IMG/VR virus record: IMGVR_UViG_3300044981_000033
Location: 1-31,120 of that record
Strand: one strand, 5' to 3'
DNA: 31,120 nt
DNA from: a virus
A program made the translations under genes and the position numbers. Below are positions 1-5,562 of this stretch, piece after piece. The notes beneath the pieces were generated by a model, which worked only from the letters and a program-made list of their open reading frames with translations, had not been told where the DNA came from and did no database searches. The stretch's first letter is position 1. Each line of letters begins with the position of its first letter.

Positions 1-137
1 AGCTCGCCCGCGCCTCGGGCATCATTGATCGTCTCATACGGGCATGCCACACCTCTTGGAACGATGGTTATCTTCGTGCCCGCTGGGCTGACGCAGTCGG
101 TGTAGATCTGGGCCACCAGCACCACCATCTTCATCAT
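1..137 (-). CDS. Small protein, C-terminus cut by window edge
   Basis: The reading frame starts at 137 and runs off the left edge after 45 codons. It begins MMKMVVLVAQIYTDC. The start is well supported: a GGAGGAAG ribosome binding site lies about 5 bases upstream, and the ATG overlaps the TGA of the upstream gene in the 4-base ATGA pattern used throughout this operon. The visible part is a short beta-rich stretch with no motif I recognise. It is the most promoter-distal gene seen in the leftward operon. Function unknown. Confidence 0.7.
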   Translation of the reverse strand, partial: MMKMVVLVAQIYTDCVSPAGTKITIVPRGVACPYETINDARGAGE

Positions 138-475
138 CGTCGCTTCCTCCTGGCGTGGATCTTGTTGCGGCGCTCGATCTTCTTCCTCTCGTCGGCGTCG
201 ACACGCTTCACCTTGGTCACATGCCCCAGTCCGTCGATGGCCTTGTATGTGTCGATGGCGTGCGCCACGCTCCACAGCCATCGTGGGCTCTTGACTCCAT
301 ACTTGACCTCCAGCCGAGCCTTGACGAACTGCACCTTGTCCGATAGACTTCCGGCGTGCCGCCCACCGGCGATCGACCGGCACTCGGCGCAGGCGGGGAA
401 CTCGTGGTTCATGTGCTTGGCCCATTGCTCGGTAGCCACGCCGCAGAACAGGCAGCTGAGCTGTGGGTATCTCAT
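134..475 (-). CDS. Small zinc-binding (Cys/His) protein
   Basis: This 113-residue protein carries an N-terminal CxxC (C8, C11), a pair of histidines (H21, H24) and a second CxxC (C29, C32), a likely zinc knuckle. It continues into a segment (SLSDKVQFVKARLEVKYG) resembling small phage proteins where a CxEC motif precedes a helix ending in a KY-type pair; some of these are annotated as HNH-like. No clear HNH catalytic residues are visible, so nuclease activity is not claimed. The C-terminus is very basic (ERRNKIHARRKRR), consistent with nucleic acid binding. The start at 475 has a GGGAGGG ribosome binding site and an ATGA overlap with the KTSC gene. A longer frame back to 568 exists but would lie inside that gene. 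Confidence 0.75.
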   Translation of the reverse strand: MRYPQLSCLFCGVATEQWAKHMNHEFPACAECRSIAGGRHAGSLSDKVQFVKARLEVKYGVKSPRWLWSVAHAIDTYKAIDGLGHVTKVKRVDADERKKIERRNKIHARRKRR

Positions 476-810
476 TTCCCTCCCCCTTCGTGCCTGTATT
501 GATATTTCTTCATGATGTGCTCGCCCAAGAACTTGCCGTGCGACTCGGCGGTCATCAGCGCGCGCCACACCTCGGATGTCACCCCTATATACGTGTATCT
601 TCTACCGCCGTGGAACTCCACCGTCAGAGCTCGCTCCCACCGCACCGCCTTGATGTTGGACGACGCCACGTTCTTGAACTCGCCCTCCACCGCTTGACCT
701 CGGCGCATGACGGCTACCTGCAGATCAGCCGGCAGATGCGCCACGCCATTGGGCGTCACCACCACCGGTTCCTTGATTGGCTTTGTTCGCTTCAACGGCT
801 TTTTCATCAT
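472..810 (-). CDS. KTSC-domain protein
   Basis: This 112-residue protein ends in a KTSC domain at about residues 49-104. It shows the family pattern: an initial VASSNI, an aromatic strand (VRWERALTVEF), a GG turn followed by YTY, then a helix with a V-x3-L-x3-SHG-x-FL pattern and a closing Y. KTSC domains are small folds found in phage and bacterial proteins, sometimes beside RNA-linked domains; their role is unclear. The basic N-terminus (KKPLKRTKPIK) suggests nucleic acid contact, which is inference. The start at 810 is chosen over an upstream one at 876 because it has an AGGGAGAGG ribosome binding site and forms an ATGA overlap with the previous gene. Confidence 0.85.
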   Translation of the reverse strand: MMKKPLKRTKPIKEPVVVTPNGVAHLPADLQVAVMRRGQAVEGEFKNVASSNIKAVRWERALTVEFHGGRRYTYIGVTSEVWRALMTAESHGKFLGEHIMKKYQYRHEGGGK

Positions 811-1016
811 CCTCTCCCTTGTGAAACTCGACGAACTTGCTCCACGGGGATTGAGCTGCGCCACCCCGCGTCCCACCTGATGAAGACCATCATCCCCTTG
901 GTCGTCCGCGCCACCGCCTCGACCTTGCCGTAATGCCGGGGCTCGGACTTGTCGAATACACGCTCGCCCAGACGTAGACGTCCCGGTTGTGGATTGAGCT
1001 CGTTGGGCAGCTTCAT
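807..1016 (-). CDS. Small hypothetical protein, SH3/KOW-like
   Basis: A 69-residue protein with alternating hydrophobic strands (RLGERVFDK, YGKVEAVART, MMVFIRWDAG, SSIPVEQVRRV). The pattern suggests a small SH3-like barrel, as in KOW or Tudor folds, but no family is identified. The start at 1016 follows an AAGGAGA ribosome binding site and overlaps the SLOG gene stop by ATGA. Its own stop overlaps the KTSC gene start in the same way, so translation of the three genes is probably coupled. Confidence 0.75.
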   Translation of the reverse strand: MKLPNELNPQPGRLRLGERVFDKSEPRHYGKVEAVARTTKGMMVFIRWDAGWRSSIPVEQVRRVSQGRG

Positions 1017-1492
1017 CGTTGTCTCCTTCTCGTTCCCACTTCGATGTATGCTCCTGCTCGGGTCAGTCGGTAGGTGTGCATTCCTCCGTCAGGGTCGATG
1101 ACGATGATCTTCTTCTTCAGACTCTTGGCGTATCGGAAGGTGGCCCATGTGCCCGAGCGCAGCTGTTCATCGGCGGTCTTGGGCACCACCAGCATCAGTT
1201 CCGACGAGTCGACTATGTCTCTGTTTCTTTCCAGGTATGACTTGGGCGGCCATACTGCGTCGCCGTGGCAGAAGGCCCTGTGGTCGCCCCGGTCGGGCGG
1301 ATGCAGGATGATGGCGGGCACATGCAGCTCGCGGCATATGAGGTGGAACTGATCGTCCGCTCCGAGGCAGTCGCCGTGGTGGACGTGCTGTGGCCACAGC
1401 TTACCTATCAACCGGCGCATCGCTCTCAGCTGTTGCTGCGTGCCGCCCTTGCGCGTGCCGGTAAATCCGAGATGGTCGATGCGGTCGTCCAT
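1013..1492 (-). CDS. SLOG-fold (YspA/DUF2493-like) nucleotide-binding protein
   Basis: This 159-residue protein reads as a single Rossmann-like SLOG domain. Visible signatures are GFTGTRKG (9-16) after the first strand, HHGDCLGAD (38-46) for the glycine/aspartate loop, ERNRDIVDSS (88-97), SGTWATFRYA (113-122) and VIDPDG (131-136). SLOG proteins bind nucleotides or their derivatives; relatives include the DprA and LOG families, YspA/YpsA, and sensor domains in defence systems such as Thoeris. Substrate and role here are unknown. It starts at 1492 with an AAGGAG site and is preceded by a GC-rich hairpin (1512-1531). Its stop overlaps the next gene by ATGA. Family assignment is fairly safe; function is not. 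Confidence 0.85.
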   Translation of the reverse strand: MDDRIDHLGFTGTRKGGTQQQLRAMRRLIGKLWPQHVHHGDCLGADDQFHLICRELHVPAIILHPPDRGDHRAFCHGDAVWPPKSYLERNRDIVDSSELMLVVPKTADEQLRSGTWATFRYAKSLKKKIIVIDPDGGMHTYRLTRAGAYIEVGTRRRQR

Positions 1493-1511
1493 TTTAGCTC
1501 CTTGTGGGTTA

Positions 1512-1531
1512 GGGCGGGCCGAGACCCGCCC
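1512..1531 (-). other. GC-rich hairpin before SLOG gene ribosome binding site
   Basis: A perfect 7-bp inverted repeat (GGGCGGG at 1512-1518, CCCGCCC at 1525-1531) with a 6-base loop. It lies in the 48-base gap between two leftward genes, about 8 bases upstream of the AAGGAG of the SLOG gene. No T-run follows on either strand, so it does not look like an intrinsic terminator. A role in mRNA stability or in shaping translation initiation is inference. Confidence 0.55.
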
Positions 1532-1540
1532 CCCATAGAC

Positions 1541-1840
1541 TCAGTTGTCCATCGAGTTGGCGTTGTCGGAGCTGATCGACATCGCCGTGGCCACCAGCAG
1601 GCGGCGGATCCTCGCGTCACGCGGGCCGGTCAGATACTTGCCGCGTGTCTCCATGATGCGGCAGTGGATCACCTGGTCGATCAGGGCCTCGATGGTGAGG
1701 GCCACATGATCAGCCTTGCGGTCGACTATGGTCATCGCCGCGCGGGTCTTGCCTTGACCGTTCAACGCTCCCTTGATCCCCTCTTCGATGTTGTCGAGGG
1801 TGCCTTGGAAATCGTCGGTCTTGGGAAGTTGCTCGTTCAT
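1541..1840 (-). CDS. Acb2-sized small helical hypothetical protein
   Basis: A 99-residue protein, predicted mostly helical, beginning MNEQLPKTDDFQG. Two in-frame ATGs exist at 1843 and 1840. AAGGAG ends 3 bases before the first and 6 before the second, so 1840 is preferred. A central stretch (AMTIVDRKADHVALTIEALIDQVI) looks like long amphipathic helices, followed by a basic segment (RDARIRRLLVATAMS). In size and helicity it recalls small phage sponge proteins such as Acb2, but I see no diagnostic residues and do not claim the identity. It is separated from both neighbours by short gaps that contain hairpins. Confidence 0.7.
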   Translation of the reverse strand: MNEQLPKTDDFQGTLDNIEEGIKGALNGQGKTRAAMTIVDRKADHVALTIEALIDQVIHCRIMETRGKYLTGPRDARIRRLLVATAMSISSDNANSMDN

Positions 1841-1875
1841 CATTCACTCCTTACGCTGCGTGTGTGTTGATCTAA

Positions 1876-1897
1876 TCGGGGGTGCAGCTAACCCCGA
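1876..1897 (-). other. Hairpin spanning the stop codon at 1888
   Basis: TCGGGG (1876-1881) and CCCCGA (1892-1897) form a 6-bp stem with a 10-base loop that contains the TAG stop of the upstream gene. An alternative pairing is GGGGT (1879-1883) with ACCCC (1891-1895). There is no T-run after it in the leftward direction. It sits 25-45 bases ahead of the next ribosome binding site. Confidence 0.45.
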
Positions 1898-2175
1898 ATG
1901 CGGTTAATCCTTGCGCTGAGACTCGACTTGGGCTTGGGCACGTCGGGCCGGTTGATCGATCCCCCTTTGCGCTTGTCGGTGACCAGCCACCGCCCGCGAT
2001 GCTTCTTGATCGATCGTTCCTCGGCCAGGTCCGTCAAGGCGTTCAACACCTCTTCCGGCTCGTATGGCCCCCGGATGAAATGGGCGTTGAGATAGTTGCG
2101 TATCTCAGCGACTGTTCTTTGCTTGCCCGGCGTGTGGGCCAGGGCGACCATTATCTGATCGTGTATTTTGCTCAT
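1888..2175 (-). CDS. Winged-helix-like small protein
   Basis: A 95-residue protein starting MSKIHDQIMVALAHTPG. The helical layout (IMVALAHTP, then TVAEIRNYLNAHF, then PEEVLNALTDLAEER, then a strand KKHRGRWLVTD) resembles a winged helix-turn-helix in which the third helix would be the recognition helix. A basic, proline-containing tail follows. A regulatory or DNA-binding role is inferred from this pattern only. The start at 2175 is chosen over one at 2232 because of a TTGGAGAG site about 8 bases upstream. The gene overlaps the 3' end of the preceding gene by 71 bases, much longer than elsewhere in the operon. Confidence 0.75.
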   Translation of the reverse strand: MSKIHDQIMVALAHTPGKQRTVAEIRNYLNAHFIRGPYEPEEVLNALTDLAEERSIKKHRGRWLVTDKRKGGSINRPDVPKPKSSLSARINRIRG

Positions 2176-2329
2176 GTCTGATACTCTCCAATGCGACGAT
2201 CTCGATATACTGCCCCGCTCTTTGCTGATCACACAAGTCGTCGAACAACTTTCGGGCGTCGTCCTCGTCCGAGAAGTTGGTGACGTATGTGCCCGCCGCC
2301 GATTTGCTGATGACGCGCCAGATGATCAA
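2105..2329 (-). CDS. Small hypothetical protein with TTG start
   Basis: A 74-residue protein. The proposed start is TTG at 2329, because GAGGAAGG lies about 10 bases upstream and the TTG overlaps the upstream TGA as TTGA, the same coupling used elsewhere with ATGA. GTG codons further upstream (2371) would extend into the previous gene. The protein body (IIWRVISKSAAGTYVTNF, then a helix rich in D/E and R around DDARKLFDDLCDQQR) looks like a compact alpha/beta fold of unknown function. The last 20 or so residues read like a low-complexity tail and fall inside the 5' end of the next gene. Confidence 0.65.
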   Translation of the reverse strand: MIIWRVISKSAAGTYVTNFSDEDDARKLFDDLCDQQRAGQYIEIVALESIRHEQNTRSDNGRPGPHAGQAKNSR

Positions 2330-2541
2330 TTGCGTGGATCCTTCCTCACATACCACATGAACGACTCCCACCTGCCGACCGTCGGGCTCATGGCCCCGGC
2401 TGATGATAAGCGAACCTTGCGGTGGTCGGTGTGCTCGAGGGCGGCTACGTCATCGGGGTGCGATGGCCAGCATGCGTCGTATCGCAGCATGTCCAGAGGG
2501 AATGCCCCGCGCCCCTCGACGGTGAAGTGTTTGATCTTCAT
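2326..2541 (-). CDS. Small conserved-looking phage protein
   Basis: A 71-residue protein beginning MKIKHFTVEGRGAFPLDM. The phrases FTVEGRGAFPLDMLRYD, CWP and RWESFMW resemble a small phage family I have seen in other genomes (pattern: T-V-x-G-x-G-x-FP-x-DMLRYD ... W.SF.W), whose function is unknown. The start at 2541 has an excellent GGAGGAAT site 5-6 bases upstream. An alternative in-frame ATG at 2622 would give an ATGA overlap with the gene upstream but has a weak binding site; it would add 27 residues that look non-conserved. Confidence 0.7.
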   Translation of the reverse strand: MKIKHFTVEGRGAFPLDMLRYDACWPSHPDDVAALEHTDHRKVRLSSAGAMSPTVGRWESFMWYVRKDPRN

Positions 2542-2618
2542 TGATTCCTCCATTGATCGTCCATTGTCGCACACATCGGTCGACCTCGTCCCTTGACCGC
2601 AGTGCGGCATATTGTCAC

Positions 2619-3107
2619 TCATGACGACAATTTCTTTCTGGGCAACAGGCCGACCAGGCGGCCTTCGGTGAACAGGGATGGCTCCATCCATTTCAACTCC
2701 CCCAGGTGTGGGGGCTGATCCGGCGGGCGCACGATCTCTTGCACCGCGCTTATCCCCATCATCAAGTCCTCGTCCTCCAGCTGATACATCACGAGCTCCT
2801 CTCGCTTGGGGTGTTCGGCCAGGCCCTTGCGATGGTCGATGTCGCCGATTTCTTCCTTATTTCCTCTGACCACCCACGCCTCGGTGATGACGATGACCCA
2901 GACGGCGTTCTCGTCGGCGAGGATCTGGCGCACGGCGATGGCGGTGGCCTCCTTGTGGCTCGCGTCTTCCATCTCCGACGTGAGGAACCCCTCGCCATTG
3001 TCTCCCTTGTAATGGAAGATGGTGATGATCCCTCCCTGCTGGGCGAACATCTCCTCGATCACCGTGGAAACCCTACGGATCAGTTCTTTTCCCGCGTCTG
3101 GCGACAT
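2619..3107 (-). CDS. Hypothetical 162-residue phage protein
   Basis: The N-terminal half is helical. A beta-rich centre (VWVIVITEAWVVRG) leads to a segment HRKGLAEHPKREELVMYQLEDED. The combination of a SEAW-like strand followed by P-x-R-x-E-x-V recurs in phage proteins of unknown function that I remember, but there is no named domain. The start at 3107 follows GGAGAG. The 5' end overlaps the preceding gene by 35 bases. It is probably a cytoplasmic early protein; nothing further can be supported. Confidence 0.7.
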   Translation of the reverse strand: MSPDAGKELIRRVSTVIEEMFAQQGGIITIFHYKGDNGEGFLTSEMEDASHKEATAIAVRQILADENAVWVIVITEAWVVRGNKEEIGDIDHRKGLAEHPKREELVMYQLEDEDLMMGISAVQEIVRPPDQPPHLGELKWMEPSLFTEGRLVGLLPRKKLSS

Positions 3108-3324
3108 CCAACTCTCCTAACTTTATCATTATTGAACTCAACCCGTTACACAAGTCGATCCAGGTGGGATCGGCCCGCGCCCGGATGATGCTGAGAAGTA
3201 TCAGGTCGTGGATGATGGCGGCCATGCCATACTCCTCGACCCAATCCTCCAGGTCATCGATCCTGGTCTTGGGTCTGAACTCGCGGATCATGCGACTCAA
3301 TCGTTGATGGATCTCGTCGCTCAT
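3073..3324 (-). CDS. Small helical hypothetical protein
   Basis: An 83-residue, mostly helical protein beginning MSDEIHQRLSRMIREF, with a hydrophobic stretch (MAAIIHDLILLSIIRARA) that could be a buried helix or a weak membrane-associated one. The start at 3324 is set by a GGAGGAG site about 8 bases upstream and an ATGA overlap with the previous gene's stop. The frame is open far upstream (to 3552), but that part would lie over neighbouring genes. Function unknown. Confidence 0.7.
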   Translation of the reverse strand: MSDEIHQRLSRMIREFRPKTRIDDLEDWVEEYGMAAIIHDLILLSIIRARADPTWIDLCNGLSSIMIKLGELDVARRGKRTDP

Positions 3325-3521
3325 CCGATGATCTCCTCCAGCCATTCCTTCTCCCACGGCTCGTCGATGATTTCGCGCGCCGCTTCGACCAGCACGTCGC
3401 GGCGCTCTTCGTATAACGCCCTGGTGCGAGGCACGTCGTTGGGGTGCTGGGACAGCCTCCCGTGGATGCTGTTCAATTGGTCGATCAACTCGACCATCGC
3501 TTTGAATTCTTCCTTGCCCAT
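3321..3521 (-). CDS. Small charged helical protein
   Basis: A 66-residue protein rich in Glu, Lys and Arg, with a pattern of two amphipathic helices (EEFKAMVELIDQLNSI and RTRALYEERRDVLVEAARE). This suggests a helical hairpin or coiled coil. The start at 3521 has AAGGAG about 9 bases upstream. It lies 5 bases after the stop of the preceding gene, and its own stop overlaps the next start as ATGA. No family recognised. Confidence 0.7.
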   Translation of the reverse strand: MGKEEFKAMVELIDQLNSIHGRLSQHPNDVPRTRALYEERRDVLVEAAREIIDEPWEKEWLEEIIG

Positions 3522-3526
3522 GGCAC

Positions 3527-3739
3527 TTACTCCTTCTGCTTGGGTCTATCACGTCTCACTTTGACAGTATCGGGGTCCAGTTCCCACATCGGATCTGGAC
3601 TGTCGTCTTCGCGTTCATGCAGATACCCCGGATACAGTTGCCCCCGCCACGACTGCACCGCGGCCTCGATGTATTCTTTCATCTCGGAGATCTTGGCGCG
3701 GGGCGGTCTTTTGAACTCCACCTTGAATGTTATCTTCAT
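3527..3739 (-). CDS. Small hypothetical protein
   Basis: A 70-residue protein beginning MKITFKVEFKRPPRAK, with two strands, then a helix (ISEMKEYIEAAVQSW) and a basic C-terminus. The start at 3739 is chosen because it forms an ATGA overlap with the upstream gene. The ribosome binding site (AGGGA) is weak and distant, so translation is probably coupled. A longer frame to 3814 would intrude into the upstream gene. Function unknown. Confidence 0.65.
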   Translation of the reverse strand: MKITFKVEFKRPPRAKISEMKEYIEAAVQSWRGQLYPGYLHEREDDSPDPMWELDPDTVKVRRDRPKQKE

Positions 3740-4185
3740 CTTTGATATTTTCCCTTCCAGTCTTCGAGTCCCGGTTCGTTCTTCGACAATGCGTATATTC
3801 CTCCCGGCATGCACCTGATGACCTTACCGGATTTTCTCAGCATGTCCAAGCATGCGCTCACCCCGTCATCGCTGAGACCATTGACCAGGAATGACTTGCG
3901 TAGATGGGCGGATTTTTTGCGTCCGTCCTGGAGTTCCTTCATGATGACTTCGGTGGCGGTTAGTTCACTGCGCGGCCCCCGACGCTTCCTCCTCTTTCGC
4001 CTCCGATGATCGTCCGATGCGCCCCATTCAGGCTCGGAGGCGGGTTCGGAGACCTTGGCGGGAACTCGCGGCACGAAATCGACGATAAAGCTGAATTCTC
4101 TGACCCTTTGGAGAGCCATCTCCAGTATCTGGTAGATGTCATCCTCAGTATCGACGGCCCACTTCGAAGATCGGATCAGTCTCAT
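3736..4185 (-). CDS. Protein with winged-helix-like C-terminus
   Basis: A 149-residue protein in two parts joined by a very basic linker (RRRKRRKRRGPR). The N-terminal 50 residues form a helix and strand (DDIYQILEMALQRVREFSF). The C-terminal part (TATEVIMKELQDGRKKSA, SDDGVSACLDMLRKSGKV, then PGGIYALS) has the layout of a winged helix: two helices, a recognition helix and a beta wing. DNA or RNA binding is a reasonable inference. The start at 4185 has AGGAGA upstream and an ATGA overlap. The gene at 1888-2175 has a similar fold pattern. Confidence 0.75.
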   Translation of the reverse strand: MRLIRSSKWAVDTEDDIYQILEMALQRVREFSFIVDFVPRVPAKVSEPASEPEWGASDDHRRRKRRKRRGPRSELTATEVIMKELQDGRKKSAHLRKSFLVNGLSDDGVSACLDMLRKSGKVIRCMPGGIYALSKNEPGLEDWKGKYQR

Positions 4186-4877
4186 CGGTCGATCTCCTGT
4201 CTCAGCTTCACCCGGTCGCCCGCCGCCCATCCGGCGATGGTGCCGGACCCCAGCTTCTTGGGCCGGGACCTCGATACGCGCAGCGCCATCTCATTCATGA
4301 CCGACCGGTTCTCCTGGTGCAACAGGGCGAAGTGGTTGACCACCACCAGAGCTGTGGAACCCGAGAACTCCATCGCCGTCCTGTCGTCGCGCTTGACATC
4401 GGCCATGATCTTGAATGCCCGCGTCACGATCCGGCTGGCGCATGCCTGCTTGAAGGTGCGGCGGAACTCGGCTCGAGCGGCCACCGACAATCCCCTGGGC
4501 AATGCCTCCTTGTAGAACCGCTCGATCTGTTGCATCAGCCATTGCGCCGTCATCTCGGCCGCTTCGATGTTCATCGGGCGACCGATAAACTCGATGCCTG
4601 CCTTGCCGCGGTCATACATCACCAGGTCGCATCCGTATAGGACCCCGGCGGCCTGGTATGCGTCGACTTCGTATGGCCGCAGTTGTTGCATCGACCGCCT
4701 GCGGGTTGCCTTGGGCGTCTCGCCGGTGGCCGGGATGTCCTCGTGCCTGATGCCGTGCTTGGCCATCATGCCCGATGCCAGCCGCATCGCCGTGGCCGCC
4801 TCGTCCTCGGTAGCCCCCTTGTCGTTGGCTACCGCCAGTAACTTCTTGATCTTGTCAAGGATTGGATTATTTGTCAT
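4182..4877 (-). CDS. DUF2786-type protein
   Basis: This 231-residue protein is the first gene of the leftward operon. Its N-terminus (ILDKIKKLLAVAND, ATEDEAATAMRLA, MMAKHGI) is the helical DUF2786 signature: a KI-x-KLLALA helix, an E-A-x-A-A helix and a LM-x-KHGI motif. The middle and C-terminal part (strands VDAYQAAGVLYGCDLVMY and IEFIGRPMNIEAAEMTAQWLM, then a long helical region) matches the partner domain usually found with it. The family is common in phages and prophages; its function is unknown. The start at 4877 has AAAGG about 8 bases upstream, just inside the divergent promoter region. Confidence 0.88.
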   Translation of the reverse strand: MTNNPILDKIKKLLAVANDKGATEDEAATAMRLASGMMAKHGIRHEDIPATGETPKATRRRSMQQLRPYEVDAYQAAGVLYGCDLVMYDRGKAGIEFIGRPMNIEAAEMTAQWLMQQIERFYKEALPRGLSVAARAEFRRTFKQACASRIVTRAFKIMADVKRDDRTAMEFSGSTALVVVNHFALLHQENRSVMNEMALRVSRSRPKKLGSGTIAGWAAGDRVKLRQEIDR

Positions 4878-4907
4878 GGTTAACCTTTATGTGGTGGTGG
4901 ACGATGA

Positions 4908-4936
4908 ATTATGCCACACCTAAACCCTAAATGCAA
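4908..4936 (-). promoter_or_regulatory. Candidate leftward sigma70-type promoter
   Basis: Reading leftward, TTGCAT (4931-4936) is separated by exactly 17 bases from CATAAT (4908-4913). The -10 box matches 5 of 6 consensus bases, the -35 box only its TTG. Transcription would begin near 4901, about 24 bases before the start codon at 4877. A second, weaker option uses TTGACG at 4949-4954. Either would drive the leftward operon. Confidence 0.5.
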
Positions 4937-4988
4937 CCGGAGTTTTATCGTCAAATCAATAAGTTAAATGAAAAGATTGGGGTCGGGA

Positions 4989-5017
4989 TTGACAGGGGTT
5001 CGCCCATGCGCGATGAT
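4989..5017 (+). promoter_or_regulatory. Candidate rightward sigma70-type promoter
   Basis: A perfect TTGACA (4989-4994), a 17-base spacer and GATGAT (5012-5017, 4 of 6 consensus) lie 27 bases upstream of the NusG-like start codon. Transcription would start near 5024, giving a leader of about 20 bases. This is the only gap before a rightward gene that looks like a promoter region, so it is the likely origin of the long structural transcript. The near-consensus -35 suggests host sigma70-type use; this is inference. Confidence 0.55.
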
Positions 5018-5043
5018 ACGCTCCCATCGAGGGAACCTTTCCG

Positions 5044-5520
5044 ATGGGCCATTGGATCTGCGCATATACCAAGCCATCCGGCGAGCTGTGGGCCGCCGAA
5101 AATGCCCAGCTCCTGGGGTTCTCAACTTACGCCCCCGTTTATCTCGATGAACGCAAGGCCGAACGATTGCTGTTCCCCCGTTATCTTTTCATCTTCATCA
5201 AGGGAGTGTGGCAATGTCTTAAATCGACATACGGGATCGTCAAGTTGATCATGGAGGACGACCATCCTCGTCCAGTCCCAGGTCGCATCATCGACGAGCT
5301 TCGGAGCGGAGAGGACGGGGATGGTTATTTCAAGACACCAGAAAGATTTCATAGAGGGGATGAAATCCTTGTAGTGTCCGGGCCGATGTCCACACGAGAC
5401 ATTCCATTGAGAGCCAAGTTCGAGTATCGCAGTGCCCGTGACCGATGCTGGGCCCTGCTCGAGATGATGGGCGGCAAGGTGTCGGTGGAGCTATCGATAT
5501 TCGACATCGAGCCTGCATGA
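5044..5520 (+). CDS. NusG/RfaH-like transcription antitermination factor
   Basis: This 158-residue protein has an N-terminal NGN-like domain (about 3-90). It shows the opening WICAYTKP strand, the GFSTYAP turn, the LFPRYLFIFI motif (43-52) typical of NusG-family proteins, and a PRPVPGRIIDEL segment that corresponds to the VPxxII linker of the family. A KOW-like C-terminal domain (about 101-155) has FHRGDEILVVSGP and a final R-x-R-x-W-x-LLEMMG strand pair. NusG paralogues bind RNA polymerase and suppress pausing or termination. As first gene after the rightward promoter, it probably helps transcription through the long structural operon. The start at 5044 has GAGGGA 9 bases upstream. It is shorter than the roughly 180-residue host NusG. 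Confidence 0.88.
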   Translation: MGHWICAYTKPSGELWAAENAQLLGFSTYAPVYLDERKAERLLFPRYLFIFIKGVWQCLKSTYGIVKLIMEDDHPRPVPGRIIDELRSGEDGDGYFKTPERFHRGDEILVVSGPMSTRDIPLRAKFEYRSARDRCWALLEMMGGKVSVELSIFDIEPA

Positions 5521-5543
5521 CCGGATCTTATCGAGAAATGTAG

Positions 5544-5560
5544 GCGCCAAGACAAGGCGC
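5544..5560 (+). other. Hairpin immediately before TerS start
   Basis: GCGCC (5544-5548) and GGCGC (5556-5560) form a 5-bp all-GC stem with a 7-base loop (AAGACAA), extended by a possible G-T pair (5543/5561). It ends two bases before the proposed ATG at 5563 and would cover any weak ribosome binding site there. It may tune TerS expression, or it may indicate that translation starts at the ATG at 5584. Confidence 0.45.
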
Positions 5561-5562
5561 TG

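Noticed and set aside
463-933. Plus-strand frame of 156 codons in the leftward operon
   Set aside because: Opposite three genes that have good ribosome binding sites and 4-base overlaps; no motif.
4919-4930. Telomere-like CCTAAACCCTAA repeat in the divergent region
   Set aside because: Only two short imperfect copies; could be part of an operator but nothing supports a repeat array.
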